Positions 30,722 to 41,244 of a stretch of 64,000 nt of DNA are shown here, one piece after another. The DNA comes from JBGSMX01 sp963790405. Lineage in GTDB: Bacteria > Actinomycetota > Coriobacteriia > Anaerosomatales > JAGXFU01. The DNA is taken from the NCBI GenBank assembly GCA_963790405.1, contig CAWBOJ010000006.1, forward strand, positions 310,001-374,000, read 5' to 3'. The position numbers and the translations under genes are program-made. Under the pieces are notes generated by a model that worked only from the letters and a program-made list of their open reading frames with translations, was not told the origin of the DNA and made no database searches. Within the stretch, counting starts at the first letter, position 1. Every line of letters begins with the position of its first letter.

Positions 30722-32080
30722 ATGTCGCGAATTGTGAGACTCATGGTGATCGTGGCACTGTGCGCGCTATCGCTGCCTGCACCAGCGCTTGCGCGCGACG
30801 ATACACCTCAGGGTTCGGTGTCGGCCCAAGAACTCACCATGCAGCGAATCGCTGGGAGTGACCGGTATGACACGGCTGTCGAGATCTCGCGAGAGTACTT
30901 CCAGGAGGCTCACTCCACGGTCGTGATCGCAACCGGTGCCGACTGGCCGGATGCGCTGTGCGCCGCCCCGCTCTGCAGTGTCTACGACGCCCCGCTGCTG
31001 CTGGTGAAGCCAGACGCAGTCCCTGCGGGAGTGCTGAACGAAATCGATCGGTTGGCGGTAACCGACGCGATCATCCTTGGCGGAGAGAAGGCCGTTGGTC
31101 CGCAGGTCGAGGCCACGCTCAAGAGTCGGCTGGGGCCGTCCGCCGTCACGCGGATCGCTGGCTCGAATCGCTACGATACATCGGCAAGGATAGCCCGCAT
31201 CGTGATGGGCGATTCCTCGTGGAGCGGGCGAGCGTTCTATGCCACCGGTGAGAACTTCCCCGACGCGCTGGGCGCCTCCGCGATCGCCGCGGGCCAGCGC
31301 ATGCCGATACTGCTCACCAGAACCGGTGCGCTGCCGCCGCAGACGGCATCGGTCGACGGCGACGTCACGAGAGCGTACATCGTCGGCGGAACGGCTGCCG
31401 TTGGCACCGACGTGGAGGCGGCGCTCAACACGCAGGTGGGGTCGAGCAATGTCGTGCGACTTGCCGGCGCGAACAGATACGCCACGACTTGCAGAGTCGT
31501 CGGATTCGCCGTCGACTACTGGGGTACGGACGCCACCGGAGTCGGCGTGTCGTCGGGCGCCGACTTCCCCGACGCGCTTGCAGCTGGCGCGGCGCTGGGA
31601 CGTCGCAACCAGGCACAACTGCTGACGGACCGCTTCGCGGTGCCCTCGGAGACTGCCTTCTACCTTCTTGAGCAGACGGAAGTCGCCGACTCGCTGACGG
31701 TTTTCGGGGGCACTCAAGCGATCAGCGTGTACGTGGCCCTCACGATGGCGCTCATGGTGGATTCTGACTACGCCTACACCCAGATACTCTATTCGGTGTT
31801 CGCGTGGCCTACGGACGCGGCGCCGGTGGCACCCACCATTATCGAACTCCGTGCGATACCGGCCGATCAGATCGGTCGGCACATCCAGGGTGCTGAGGCG
31901 AGGTTCACTCTCGACTCCGGGCCCCCGAGCCCACCGTTCCTCACGGATGCCGAAAACGGTGTCGCGGCCATGCCTCTGGCGATTCAGGTCGCATCCAAGG
32001 GAAGTACGGTTCAGGTCTCAGTGACCGTCACGTTCGACGGCAAGACGGCATACGGGAAGACATCGTTCGTAGTGAAGTGA
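30722..32080 (+). CDS. CWB2 cell-wall-binding protein 4 with C-terminal beta domain
   Basis: The intact 452-residue frame is preceded by AGAGGGGG. A signal peptide (MSRIVRLMVIVALCALSL, cut near ALA) leads directly into three CWB2 repeats (residues about 40-335), with SDRYDTAVEISREYF, SNRYDTSARIARIVM and ANRYATTCRVVGFAV and the paired VIATGADWPDAL and FYATGENFPDAL motifs. The last 100 residues look like an Ig-like beta fold (IIELRAIPADQIGRHIQ, VQVSVTVTFDGKTAYG). It has no propeller and is more diverged from copies 1-3. It was probably the last gene of the surface cluster before the insertion sequence arrived. Confidence 0.87.
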   Translation: MSRIVRLMVIVALCALSLPAPALARDDTPQGSVSAQELTMQRIAGSDRYDTAVEISREYFQEAHSTVVIATGADWPDALCAAPLCSVYDAPLLLVKPDAVPAGVLNEIDRLAVTDAIILGGEKAVGPQVEATLKSRLGPSAVTRIAGSNRYDTSARIARIVMGDSSWSGRAFYATGENFPDALGASAIAAGQRMPILLTRTGALPPQTASVDGDVTRAYIVGGTAAVGTDVEAALNTQVGSSNVVRLAGANRYATTCRVVGFAVDYWGTDATGVGVSSGADFPDALAAGAALGRRNQAQLLTDRFAVPSETAFYLLEQTEVADSLTVFGGTQAISVYVALTMALMVDSDYAYTQILYSVFAWPTDAAPVAPTIIELRAIPADQIGRHIQGAEARFTLDSGPPSPPFLTDAENGVAAMPLAIQVASKGSTVQVSVTVTFDGKTAYGKTSFVVK

Positions 32081-32114
32081 TCGCGGGTCCGTGTCCGCCC
32101 TTCCGGGCCGGCCC

Positions 32115-32143
32115 GTTGCCTCACGTAAGAATGTCGTCGAACG
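32115..32143. repeat. Left inverted repeat of the IS
   Basis: This 29-base sequence begins GTTGCCTCACGTAAGAATG and is exactly reverse-complementary to 33425-33453. The transposase stop codon (TAA, read on the - strand) lies inside it. Confidence 0.9.
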
Positions 32144-33373
32144 TGACCTTCGTTGCCTCATCATAAATGTCGTCGAAGTCGGGTGCCTCCACCTCCCTTC
32201 TCCTGATCGATTCCTTCAGTGAGACGAGCTTGTACAGTCGCCTTTGCAGCGCGACGATCTCACGCTTGAGCTTGACCGGGTTGAGCTTCTCGTAGCGTCG
32301 AGTGAGCCGGCGTTTGGCGGCGTCGGTGACGTGGTCGGAGGCGAGCACGCGGGCATACGGTGTCTTCGGTTCGTCGTAGCGCTTGGTCACCTTGGCGCCG
32401 TCCGGGTCTTTGAGAGCAGCTTGGCTGACGGCATGAAGAAGTTCGTGTGCTCCCGGAGAAAGGCGTAGAGCTCGTTTAAGACCGCGAGCTCCTCGAGCGT
32501 GTCGAAGCGCGCGTAACCGACGTTCCTCCTCACCACCGACCAGTTCTTCTGTTCCACGTAGCAGCCGTCGTTCTTCTTGTAGGCACGGCTTCTGGTGAAG
32601 GTGATGCGCTTGTCCTGGCAGTAGCGGTGAAGCTCGTTGTTGATGAACTCGGAACCGTTGTCCGAATCGATCCCCAGAAGCGGGAAGGGGAGCGCCTCCC
32701 GGATCTCCTTGATCGCGGCGAACACGTGCACCTGGGCCTTGTTCTTCACCGCACGGGTCTCCGTCCATCCCGTGGCCACGTCGGTGACGTCGAGCGTCTG
32801 GCAGTACTCGCCCCGGATCACGCCGCCCTCATGTCCCACCAGGTCGATCTCGACGAACCCGGGGAGAGCGTCGTCCCACTCGGAGAACGTGCGCACCGGT
32901 ATCTGGTGCTTGAGCAGCGTGCCGGGCTTGGTCCCCGCGCGGCCCGTGAGCGAGAGGCGCGCCCGGTCCGGTGCGAGCAGCCGGTCGATCGTGGAAGCCG
33001 AGATCGAGAGCAGCTTCCCGCGCACCTCAGCGAGACGCACTGAGTTCGCAGCACCGCTCCATCACCGCCACCATCTCGGGCAGGGCCGCGACCAGCCGCT
33101 TGCCGCACAGGCCGTCGAGCGTCGCCCAGATCCTGCGAAGGGCGAACAGCACGTCGGCGTCATAGACCCGCGGTCGGACCCTCCTCCTTCTCGGAGGCTT
33201 GTCGCGGGGTGCCGGCCCGGCACGCAGCCGCCGCGCCGCGTGGTCGCGGCTGTAGCCGGTGATCGAGCACAGCGTGTCCAAGATCTCGCCCTTCGTCGCT
33301 CTTGGTCGCCCGCCGGTAGCTCCTCGGCGAGCTTCCGTGTCACCGCATGCTTCTCCGCCATCGTCAAAGGCAC
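32121..33373 (-). CDS. DDE/integrase-core transposase (frames broken)
   Basis: The N-terminal part reads MAEKHAVTRKLAEELP, then CSITGYSRDHAARRLR and PRVYDADVLFALRRIW, a helix-turn-helix region. The catalytic core follows with the presumed triad in PGFVEIDLVGHEGG, LGIDSDNGSEFINNE and CYVEQKNWSVVRRNVGY. The C-terminus is lysine- and arginine-rich and ends DDILT inside the terminal repeat. At least three frame changes occur (near 33300, 33040 and 32410). The core is of the rve type, but I do not assign an IS family. Given indels in nearby housekeeping genes, the breaks may be sequence errors and the element may be active. Confidence 0.8.
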
Positions 33374-33424
33374 CCTGCGTCGCGCCTCCTCGTCGTCGAT
33401 TGACCCGACGAGACCGACGCTACG

Positions 33425-33453
33425 CGTTCGACGACATTCTTACGTGAGGCAAC
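33425..33453. repeat. Right inner inverted repeat of the IS
   Basis: This is the exact reverse complement of the left repeat at 32115-32143. A weaker outer copy follows at 33464-33487, ending in the same GTGAGGCAAC. Confidence 0.9.
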
Positions 33454-33495
33454 GAATCGGTTTGGACGACATTTCTGGTGAGGCAACTCGGCCGG

Positions 33496-33526
33496 TTGCG
33501 TCCCCGGGAAGGGCCGGTGCTACACT
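33496..33526 (+). promoter_or_regulatory. Putative trp operon promoter
   Basis: TTGCGT at 33496-33501 and TACACT at 33521-33526 are separated by 19 bases, wider than ideal. The same TACACT -10 is used by the his promoter. It places the transcript start just before the T-box, and its -35 lies only 9 bases from the end of the insertion sequence. Confidence 0.5.
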
Positions 33527-33540
33527 CCTGCCCAATCACA

Positions 33541-33831
33541 TATGACGCCTGTGACGGGGAGTAGTACCTCGGTCAGTGAAGCCTAGAGAGCCGGTGGTTG
33601 GTGGAAACCGGCGTGAGCGACCGAACAAGGGAATGGACCCCTGAGGCACCAAGGGCAAAGGCCGAGTAGGGCCGACTAGTCCTGGCGGATCCCCACCGAT
33701 ACAAGGGGCCTGGTATCGGAACCGATGTTCCCGTACTGCAGGAGCTGAGTGGGCTTGGACCGCAAGGTCCGGGTCAACAAGGGTGGCAACGCGAGAGAAG
33801 CTCTCGTCCCTTGAAGGGATGAGGGCTTTTT
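33541..33831 (+). ncRNA. T-box leader, tryptophan-specific
   Basis: The leader has the hallmarks of a tRNA-sensing T-box. A stem I region holds AGAGAGCCGGTGGTTGGTGG and GAATGGACC, where TGG at 33634-33636 is the likely specifier codon for tryptophan. The conserved T-box AAGGGTGGCAACGCG is at 33779-33793. The bulge TGGC would pair with a tRNA ending in G73-CCA, as expected of tRNA-Trp. An intrinsic terminator follows, whose 5' arm can instead pair in the antiterminator. Uncharged tRNA-Trp should therefore allow read-through into trpE. Confidence 0.92.
33799..33831 (+). terminator. T-box regulated terminator
   Basis: AGCTCTCGTCCCTT (33799-33812) pairs with AAGGGATGAGGGCT (33814-33827), including two G-U pairs, and is followed by a run of five T residues. 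The competing antiterminator pairs the upstream AAGGG with the CCCTT of this stem. Confidence 0.9.
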
Positions 33832-33888
33832 GTATTCCCGCGAGTTGTTCCGCCCGAGAGGCACCTGCGCGATGGAGCGCAAGGAGCG

Positions 33889-35392
33889 ATGAACGACATG
33901 ATAGTGCCGAGCAAGGACGAGTTCGTACGACTGGCCGCCGACCACGACGTGGTCCCGGTGGCGCGTGAGGTCTATGCGGACCTGGCAACGCCGATCAGCG
34001 CGTTCATGGCGCTGGCAGATGGCGCCGAGCATGCGTTCCTGCTGGAAAGCGTCGTTGGCGGGGAGCGGCTTGGCCGCTACAGCTTCCTCGGCGTGGGCGA
34101 TCGCGAGGTCGTCAGCGCGCGTGGCGAGGAAGTCGTGTCGAGAACGGCGGCGTGAGCGGGGAACGCGCGCACGACCCGCTCGAGGTCGTGAAGCGCAGGC
34201 TGGGCGCAGGTAGCGTGGCGCGCGTGCCGGGGCTGCCGCTGTTCGTGGGCGGCGCGGTCGGGTTTCTCGGCTACGAGGCTGCCAGCGGATTCGACAAGAT
34301 TCCTCGGCATGACACCGACGAGCTCGACGTACCCGACATGGTCTTCATGCTCGCGGACATCGTGGTCGCCTTCGACCACGCGCGCCGCGTGATGCAAGTC
34401 ATCGCGCCGGTGCGGCCGGGCGGCGCACCTGCTGCGGCCTACGATGCGGCCCTCGGCCGCATCGACCAGTACCTTCGCCGCATCGATCAGGGCCCGGGCG
34501 CTGCAGAGCTGGGAGCCGTGGGCGTCAAGCGCGACACGCCACTCACGGCGGAGACCACGCGCGAGGAGTTCATGGAGCAGGTACGTGCGGCCAAGGAGCA
34601 CATCGCGGCCGGCGACATCTTCCAGGTCGTGCTGTCGCAGCGCTTCAGCGCTCCCTACGACGGCGACGGTCTCGACCTCTACCGGGTGCTGCGTGCGGTC
34701 AACCCGAGTCCCGTACATGTTCTACGTCCGCACGCGCGACGTGACGCTCGTGGGCTCGAGCCCCGAGCCGCTCGTGCGTGTCGAGGGCGACGAGGTGCTC
34801 ACGCGTCCGCTCGCCGGTACGCGTCCGCGCGGTGCCGACATGGCCGAGGACGGCCGGCTGCGCGCCGATCTGCTCGCCGACGAGAAGGAGCGCGCCGAGC
34901 ACGTCATGCTCGTCGATCTCGGTCGCAACGATTTGGGCCGTGTGAGCGAAGCCGGGTACCGTCACCGTCGACGAGCTCATGGAAGTCGAGTACTACAGCC
35001 ACGTGATGCACATCGTGAGCAACGTGACAGGCACGCTCGCCGCGGACAAAGACGCATTCGACGCGCTTCGAGCGACGTTCCCGGCGGGGACCGTCTCGGG
35101 CGCACCCAAGATCCGCGCAATGGAGATCATCCGCGATCTCGAACCGGCGGCGCGCGGTCCGTACGCTGGCACGGTCGGCTACTTCGGCCTCGATGGTGCG
35201 ATGGACATGTGCATCACGATCCGCACGTTCGTGCTCGCTGGCGGCCGGGTGTATCTGCAGTCCGGCGCCGGTATCGTGGCCGACTCCGATCCCGAGCGCG
35301 AGTACGAAGAGTGCCTGCACAAGGCCCGCGCGCTTCACAAGGCGCTCGAACTCGCGACGGGCATGCACGAGGTCGAAGGGGCGGTGGTCTAG
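33889..35392 (+). CDS. trpE: Anthranilate synthase component I TrpE (frames broken)
   Basis: TrpE converts chorismate to anthranilate with ammonia from TrpG. The N-terminal region holds AFLLESVVGGERLGRYSFLG, which includes the feedback tryptophan site. The catalytic part shows GDIFQVVLSQRF, MFYVRTRDVTLVGSSPEPL, TRPLAGTRPRGADM, EHVMLVDLGRNDLGRVSE, GTVSGAPKIRAMEII and QSGAGIVADSDPEREYEE. Frames change near 34148, 34712 and 34955, the last two by single extra bases. The stop is immediately followed by the ATG of trpG. The first ATG (33889) follows an AAGGAG site. Confidence 0.94.
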
Positions 35393-36058
<666 letters not shown>

Positions 36059-36062
<4 letters not shown>

Positions 36063-37131
36063 GTGTCGGCGATGCCATCAAGCGCGTGAGCACGGGCGCG
36101 TCGCTGTCCGAAGAACAGGCATATCTCGTCATGAACCAGGTCATGGACGGCGAGGCGACACCGGCGCAGATCAGCGCGCTCGTGGTCGGGCATGCGCATG
36201 AAAGGCGAGACGGTCGACGAGATCGTGGGGTTCGCGCGCACGATGCGGGAGCATGCGACGCCGGTGCGGCCGACGGTCGAGCGGCTACATCGACACGTGC
36301 GGGACCGGCGGCGACGGGTTGCACACCTTCAACATCTCGACGACGACGGCGTTCGTGGTCGCGTGGCGCGGGCGTGCCGGTCGCGAAACACGGCAACCGC
36401 GCCGTCTCGAGCGCCGCGGGTAGCGCTGACGTGCTCGAGGCGCTCGGCGTCGATGTCACCCTGGGCCCGATCGACATGGCCCGCTGTATCGACGAGTGCG
36501 GCGTGGGCTTCCTGTTCGCGCAGGCACTTCACGCGAGCATGCGTCACGCCGGTCCCACGCGTCGCGAGATCGGCATCCGCACCGTGTTCAACATCCTCGG
36601 CCCGCTCACGAACCCGGCCGGGGCGAAGCGACAGCTCCTCGGCGTGTACGATCCGAAGCTCGCGCCGGTGATGGCCGAGGTCGCCGGTCGGCTCGGGGCA
36701 GAGCGCGTGCTGGTCGTCAACGGACATCCCGGGATGGACGAGGTCTCGGCGAGCGGTCCGACACACGTGGCCGAGTTCGACGGTCGGCGAACGAGGTCCG
36801 GACCTACGAGGTCACTCCCGAGCAGGTCGGTATCGCGCGTGGCACGCTGGCCGATATCGCCGGAGGCGACGCCGCCGAGAACGCCGCGATCGTGCGCGCG
36901 CATCCTCGAGGGCGAGCACGGACCGCGACGCGATGTCGTGCTCATGAATGCCGCCGCCGCGCTGCTCGCGGCAGGTGTCGTTCCCGATCTGGCCGCAGGT
37001 GTCGTGTCGGCTCGGGAGTCGATCGACTCCGGCAAGGCGTTCGCCGTCCTCGAGTCACTCGTGACCATCTCGACGCGATCTGGCGGCCGAAGCACGGAGC
37101 TGCGTCGGACGCCGGGGAGGCGAGCGCGTGA
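36059..37131 (+). CDS. trpD: Anthranilate phosphoribosyltransferase TrpD (frames broken)
   Basis: TrpD transfers the phosphoribosyl group from PRPP to anthranilate. Blocks in order: LSEEQAYLVMNQVMDGEATP, YIDTCGTGGDGLHTFNIST, VPVAKHGNRAVSSAAGSADV, MRHAGPTRREIGIRTVFNIL, GPLTNPAGAKRQLLGVYD and VLVVNGHPGMDEVS. At least six frame changes lie between 36190 and 37080, mostly consistent with one extra base each, so this is one of the most damaged genes. The GTG start overlaps the trpG stop and the end overlaps trpC (GTGA). Confidence 0.9.
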
Positions 37132-37933
37132 GCGATTTCCTCGAAACGATGATGTCGCGTGCGCTACGAGCGCATCAAGGCCGAGTACGGCGACCTGTCG
37201 CCGGCCGATCGCGAGCGGCTGGCATGCTGCTCGCGCCCCGTGCGCGACTTCCGTGCGGCGCTTGTCGATCGCGCCGACGTCGCGGTGATCGCCGAGGTCA
37301 AGAAGGCCTCGCCGAGCGCGGGCCCGATCGCGCCGGACTGCGAGGCGTCCAAGCAGGCGCTGCACTACCAGGACGGCGGTGCAGCCGCCATCAGCGTGCT
37401 CACCGAGCCCGAGCGCTTCGGCGGGTCGTTCGCCGATCTGTCGGACGTGGCCGACGCAGTCGACATCCCGGTGCTGTGCAAGGACTTCGTCGTCGATCCG
37501 GTGCAGCTCTTCGTCGCCCGCGGGCACGGTGCCGATGCGGTGCTGCTCATGGTGAGCGTGCTCGGCCACCTGACCCGCGACTACGCGGACATCGCGGTGA
37601 CGCTCGGCCTGACCCCGCTCGTCGAGATTGCGAAGGCCGAGGAACTCGTCATCGCACTCGGCGCGCGCGACGCAGTGATCGCCGTGAACAGCCGCGATCT
37701 GCGCACGCTCGAGGTCGATCACGGATCGCGCACTCGAGATTCTCGAGAGCGCGCGCCGATTCGACGTTCCGCTCGTGGCGGCCAGCGGGGTGAAGTCGCG
37801 CGCGGATGTCGAGCGGGCATCGGCGGCGGGAGCGGACGCGGTGCTCGTGGGGGAGACGCTCATGCGCGCTGACTTCCCCGAAGACGTGCTTCAGGAGTTG
37901 ACGGGCATCGCACGGAGCGCGCCCGTCTCGTAG
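37128..37933 (+). CDS. trpC: Indole-3-glycerol-phosphate synthase TrpC (frames broken)
   Basis: TrpC closes the indole ring. The TIM-barrel signatures are VAVIAEVKKASPSAGPIAPD (lysine and substrate loop), CKDFVVDPVQLFVARGHGAD, LTPLVEIAKAEEL, VIAVNSRDLRTLEVD, VPLVAASGVKSRADVE and GADAVLVGETLMRA. Frames change near 37155 and 37727. The span is two bases over a multiple of three, matching two single-base insertions. The length of about 268 residues is usual. It ends 70 bases before the TrpB2 gene. Confidence 0.92.
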
Positions 37934-38003
37934 CGAAGGGACACGCGGCGGCCATCCGGCCGGCCGCAGAGATTTCGGGGCAGACAAGCCCCGAGGAGGG
38001 AGC

Positions 38004-39377
38004 ATGAAGATGGGAAGCGACAAGACGAGGTTCGGGCTCGACGAGACCAGGATTCCCGAGGCCTGGTACAACGTCATCCCCGATCTCAAGACGCCGCCGG
38101 CGCCGCCCAAGGCGTTCGCGCCCGACGGCACCGAGCTCACCATGGACCAGATCGGAGAGCGGCTTGCCATGCTGTTCCCGATGGAGTGCATCAAGCAGGA
38201 GATGTCTCCCGATCGCTGGATCGACATCCCCGGAGCGGTCATCGACGTGTACAAGACGTACCGTCCCTCGCCGCTGCTGCGCGCGCGGCAGCTCGAGCGC
38301 GATCTCGGCCTGCCTGCAGGCGTCAAGATCTTCTACAAGTACGAAGGCGTGAGTCCCGCGGGTAGCCACAAGCCCAACACGGCGATCCCGCAGGCGTACT
38401 ACAACAAGCAGGAGGGCATCACCAAGATCTCGACCGAGACCGGGGCGGGCCAGTGGGGTAGCGCGCTGTCGATCGCCGGTGCGCTCTACGGCATCGACGT
38501 CGAGGTCTTCATGGTCAAGGTCAGCTACGATCAGAAGCCGTATCGCCGCATCCTCATGGAGACCTACGGAGGCACGGTCCATTCGTCGCCGACCAACCTG
38601 ACCGAGGCGGGTCGCCACGTGCTGGCCATGGATCCCGACTCGACCGGTTCGCTCGGTATCGCGATCTCCGAGGCGTGTGAGGTCGCGGTGAAGAATCCCG
38701 ACACGCACTACTCGCTCGGCTCGGTGCTCAACCACGTGTGCCTGCACCAGACCATCATCGGCCTGGAGGCTATCGAGCAGATGGGACTTGCCGACGAAGA
38801 GCCCGATGTCGTCATCGGGTGCATCGGTGGCGGCAGCAACTTCGCCGGGATCGCATTCCCGTACTACCACCGCAAGCTCGAGGGCAAGAGCAACGCGAGG
38901 CTGCTCGCGGTCGAGCCGAAGGCGTGCCCGACGCTCACGGCCGGCGAGTACCGCTACGACCTCGGCGACGAGGCAGGCATGACGCCGCAGATGCTCATGT
39001 ACACGCTCGGTCACGACTTCGTGCCCGCAGGCATCCACGCTGGCGGTCTGCGCTATCATGGCGACTCGCCGCTGGTGAGCCAGCTGGTGCACGACGGTGA
39101 GGTCGAAGCCGTGGCGGTGCACCAGACCGCGTGCTTCGACGCCGCCGTGCAGTTCGCTCGCGCCGAGGGCATCCTGCCGGCGCCGGAGTCGAGCCACGCG
39201 ATCCTTGCCGCCATCAACGAAGCCAAGGCTGCCCAGGCGGCCGGCGAGGACAAGGTCATCCTGTTCAACCTGTCCGGCCACGGCCACTTCGATCTGTCCG
39301 CGTACGAGGCGTACAACTCCGGCAAGCTCATCGACTACGACTTCGCCGCCGGTGCGACGCTGACCGAGAAAGAGTAG
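38004..39377 (+). CDS. trpB2: TrpB2-type tryptophan synthase beta chain
   Basis: The intact 457-residue frame belongs to the TrpB2 family, longer than ordinary TrpB and common in archaea and some bacteria. Visible features are YRPSPLLRARQLERDLGLP, the cofactor lysine in GVSPAGSHKPNTA, ETGAGQWGSALSIAGALYG, the phosphate-binding loop GCIGGGSNFAGIAFPY and NLSGHGHFDLSAYEAY. The ATG has a GAGGAGGG site. TrpB2 converts indole and serine to tryptophan without needing TrpA, and may salvage indole or use phosphoserine. An ordinary trpB-trpA pair occurs 2 kb downstream in the same operon. Unlike its neighbours this gene has no frameshift. Confidence 0.93.
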   Translation: MKMGSDKTRFGLDETRIPEAWYNVIPDLKTPPAPPKAFAPDGTELTMDQIGERLAMLFPMECIKQEMSPDRWIDIPGAVIDVYKTYRPSPLLRARQLERDLGLPAGVKIFYKYEGVSPAGSHKPNTAIPQAYYNKQEGITKISTETGAGQWGSALSIAGALYGIDVEVFMVKVSYDQKPYRRILMETYGGTVHSSPTNLTEAGRHVLAMDPDSTGSLGIAISEACEVAVKNPDTHYSLGSVLNHVCLHQTIIGLEAIEQMGLADEEPDVVIGCIGGGSNFAGIAFPYYHRKLEGKSNARLLAVEPKACPTLTAGEYRYDLGDEAGMTPQMLMYTLGHDFVPAGIHAGGLRYHGDSPLVSQLVHDGEVEAVAVHQTACFDAAVQFARAEGILPAPESSHAILAAINEAKAAQAAGEDKVILFNLSGHGHFDLSAYEAYNSGKLIDYDFAAGATLTEKE

Positions 39378-39380
39378 TCC

Positions 39381-40029
39381 GTGCATCCAGCTCGAACACG
39401 AGTGAAGGTCTGCGGGATCACGTCCGCTGCCGACGCCGCCGCCGCTGTTGCGGCCGGTGCCGATGCGGTGGGCGTGATCCTCGCGCCTTCTCCTCGGCAG
39501 GTATCGATCGAAGCTGCCGAGGAGATTCTCGCCGACGTGCCACCGTTCGTTGCGCGCGTGGGCGTGTTCGTCGACGCCGATCCTGTCGAGGTGTGCACGG
39601 GCTATCGCAGCGTCTAGGCCTGGCCGCCGTGCAGTTCCACGGCTCCGAAACACCCGAACAATGTGCCAGCAGCTCCCGTTCCGGTCATCAAGGCGTTTCG
39701 TGTCGGCACGGAATTTGATGTAGATACTGTGGAGCCCTACCAGGCACAGGTGGCCGCCGTACTGCTCGACACATACGACCCGCAAAGAGCCGGCGGTACT
39801 GGCAAAACGTTCACTTGGAATCTCATCACCGAGCTGCCTGGTTGGGCTCCTACTCATTCTTGCTGGGGGACTCAACGCCGAGAACGTCGCGGAGGCCATC
39901 GAGATCGCTGCATCCGTTCGCGGTCGATGTCTCTTCGGCGTCGAGACCGCCCGCGGCATCAAGGATCACGCCAAAGTAGCAGCCTTCATGGCGGCTGTGC
40001 GTGCGGCCGACTCGAGGAGGGCATCGTGA
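39381..40029 (+). CDS. trpF: Phosphoribosylanthranilate isomerase TrpF (frames broken)
   Basis: TrpF isomerises phosphoribosylanthranilate. The N-terminus has the catalytic cysteine in RVKVCGITSAADAAAAVAAG, followed by ADAVGVILAPSPRQVSIEAA, GLAAVQFHGSETPEQC, VPVIKAFRVGTEFDVDTVE and LILAGGLNAENVAEAIEI. Frames change near 39600, 39660 and 39845. The GTG start lies directly after the TrpB2 stop and the end overlaps trpB (GTGA). With a dedicated trpF present, HisA need not be bifunctional here. Confidence 0.9.
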
Positions 40030-41244
40030 GCACCGGCGACTACCGTGGTGCCGACGAGCGCGGGTTCTTCGGGCCGTACGGCGGCGCGTACGTCCCCGAG
40101 ACCGTCATCCCCGCGCTGCGCGAACTCGAGATCGCTTTCGCCGAGGCGCAGGCCGACCCGGCGTTCGTCGAGCGCTACGTCGTCGCTGCTCCGCGACTAC
40201 GTCGGACGCCCCTCGCCGCTGTACCGTGCCGAGCGGCTGGCCGCAGCCGTCGGGCTGGGCGCGGTCTACCTCAAGCGCGAGGACCTGAACCACACCGGCG
40301 CGCACAAGATCAACAACACCATCGGCCAGTGCCTGCTCGCCGAGCGCATGGGCAAGCAGCGCGTCATCGCCGAGACCGGCGCGGGTCAGCACGGAGTGGC
40401 GACCGCGACGGCCGCTGCGCTCCTCGGCCTGGAGTGCGCCGTCTTCATGGGTACCGAGGACATCCGCCGCCAGTCGCTCAACGTCTACAAGATGAAGCTC
40501 CTGGGCGCCCAGGTCGTGCCCGTCGACGACGGTACCGGCACGCTCGCCGACGCGGTGACCGCAGCGATGCGTCACTGGGTCGAGCGGGTCGAGGACACGT
40601 TCTACGTGCTCGGCTCGGCGCTCGGACCGCATCCGTATCCGACGATCGTGCGCGAGTTCCAGCGCTTCATCGGCGAGGAGGCGATCGCGCAGCTCGAGGC
40701 GAAGGGCATCGGCCGCGTGGACGCCGTCGTCGCGTGCGTCGGCGGCGGCACGAATGCGATCGGCACGTTCTATCCGTTCCTGCACGCACTTCGGGCGCGA
40801 GACGCTGCCGTTGCTGGTCGGCGCCGAAGCCGCCGGCAAGGGCATCGACACGTCGTTCACGGGCGCGTCGATCGCGCTCGGGCAACCCGGCGTGATGCAC
40901 GGCTTCTTCTCCTACCTGCTCCAAGACGAACGAGGAAACCCGCTCGAGGCCTACTCGATCTCGGCCGGTCTCGACTATCCCGGGCATCGGTCCCGAGCAC
41001 GCGCACCTGCACGACGAGGGGCTCGTGCGCTACGTGCCTGTCACCGACGACCAGGCGCTCGTCGCCTTCGAGCAGCTCTGCCGTACCGAGGGCATCATCC
41101 CGGCCATCGAGTCCTCGCACGCGCTGGCCCTGCTTCCGCAGCTTGCCGAGGAACTCGGTCCCGATGCGCGTCGTGCTGGTGACCGTCTCCGGTCGCGGCG
41201 ACAAGGATGTCGACATCGTTCGAGAGGCAGGACTCGGTGAGTAG
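40026..41244 (+). CDS. trpB: Tryptophan synthase beta chain TrpB, classical type (frames broken)
   Basis: This is the TrpA-dependent beta subunit. Features are GFFGPYGGAYVPETVIPAL, the cofactor lysine in LKREDLNHTGAHKINNTIGQ, AETGAGQHGVATATAAALLG, MGTEDIRRQSLNVYKMKLLG, VACVGGGTNAIGTFYPF and IPAIESSHALALL. Frames change near 40190, 40800, 40985 and 41175. GTG at 40026 overlaps the trpF stop. The end overlaps the apparent start of trpA. Having both TrpB types in one operon is noted separately. Confidence 0.92.

Larger units (their letters stand above)
32115..33487. mobile_element. Insertion sequence with duplicated inverted terminal repeats
   Basis: A perfect 29-bp inverted repeat lies at 32115-32143 and 33425-33453. 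A second, imperfect copy sits inside on the left (32152-32177) and outside on the right (33464-33487), so each end has two related binding sites. One DDE transposase is encoded on the - strand. A possible GGCCGG direct repeat flanks the element (32106-32111 and 33490-33495), but ends and target duplication are not certain. The left junction abuts the perfect palindrome GGGCCGGCCC at 32105-32114. Confidence 0.85.

Noticed and set aside
37860..39962. A 700-codon open frame on the - strand opposite trpC, trpB2 and trpF
   Set aside because: It is exactly antisense to the conserved TrpB2 coding sequence and has the His/Arg/Val-rich composition of a GC-rich shadow frame.
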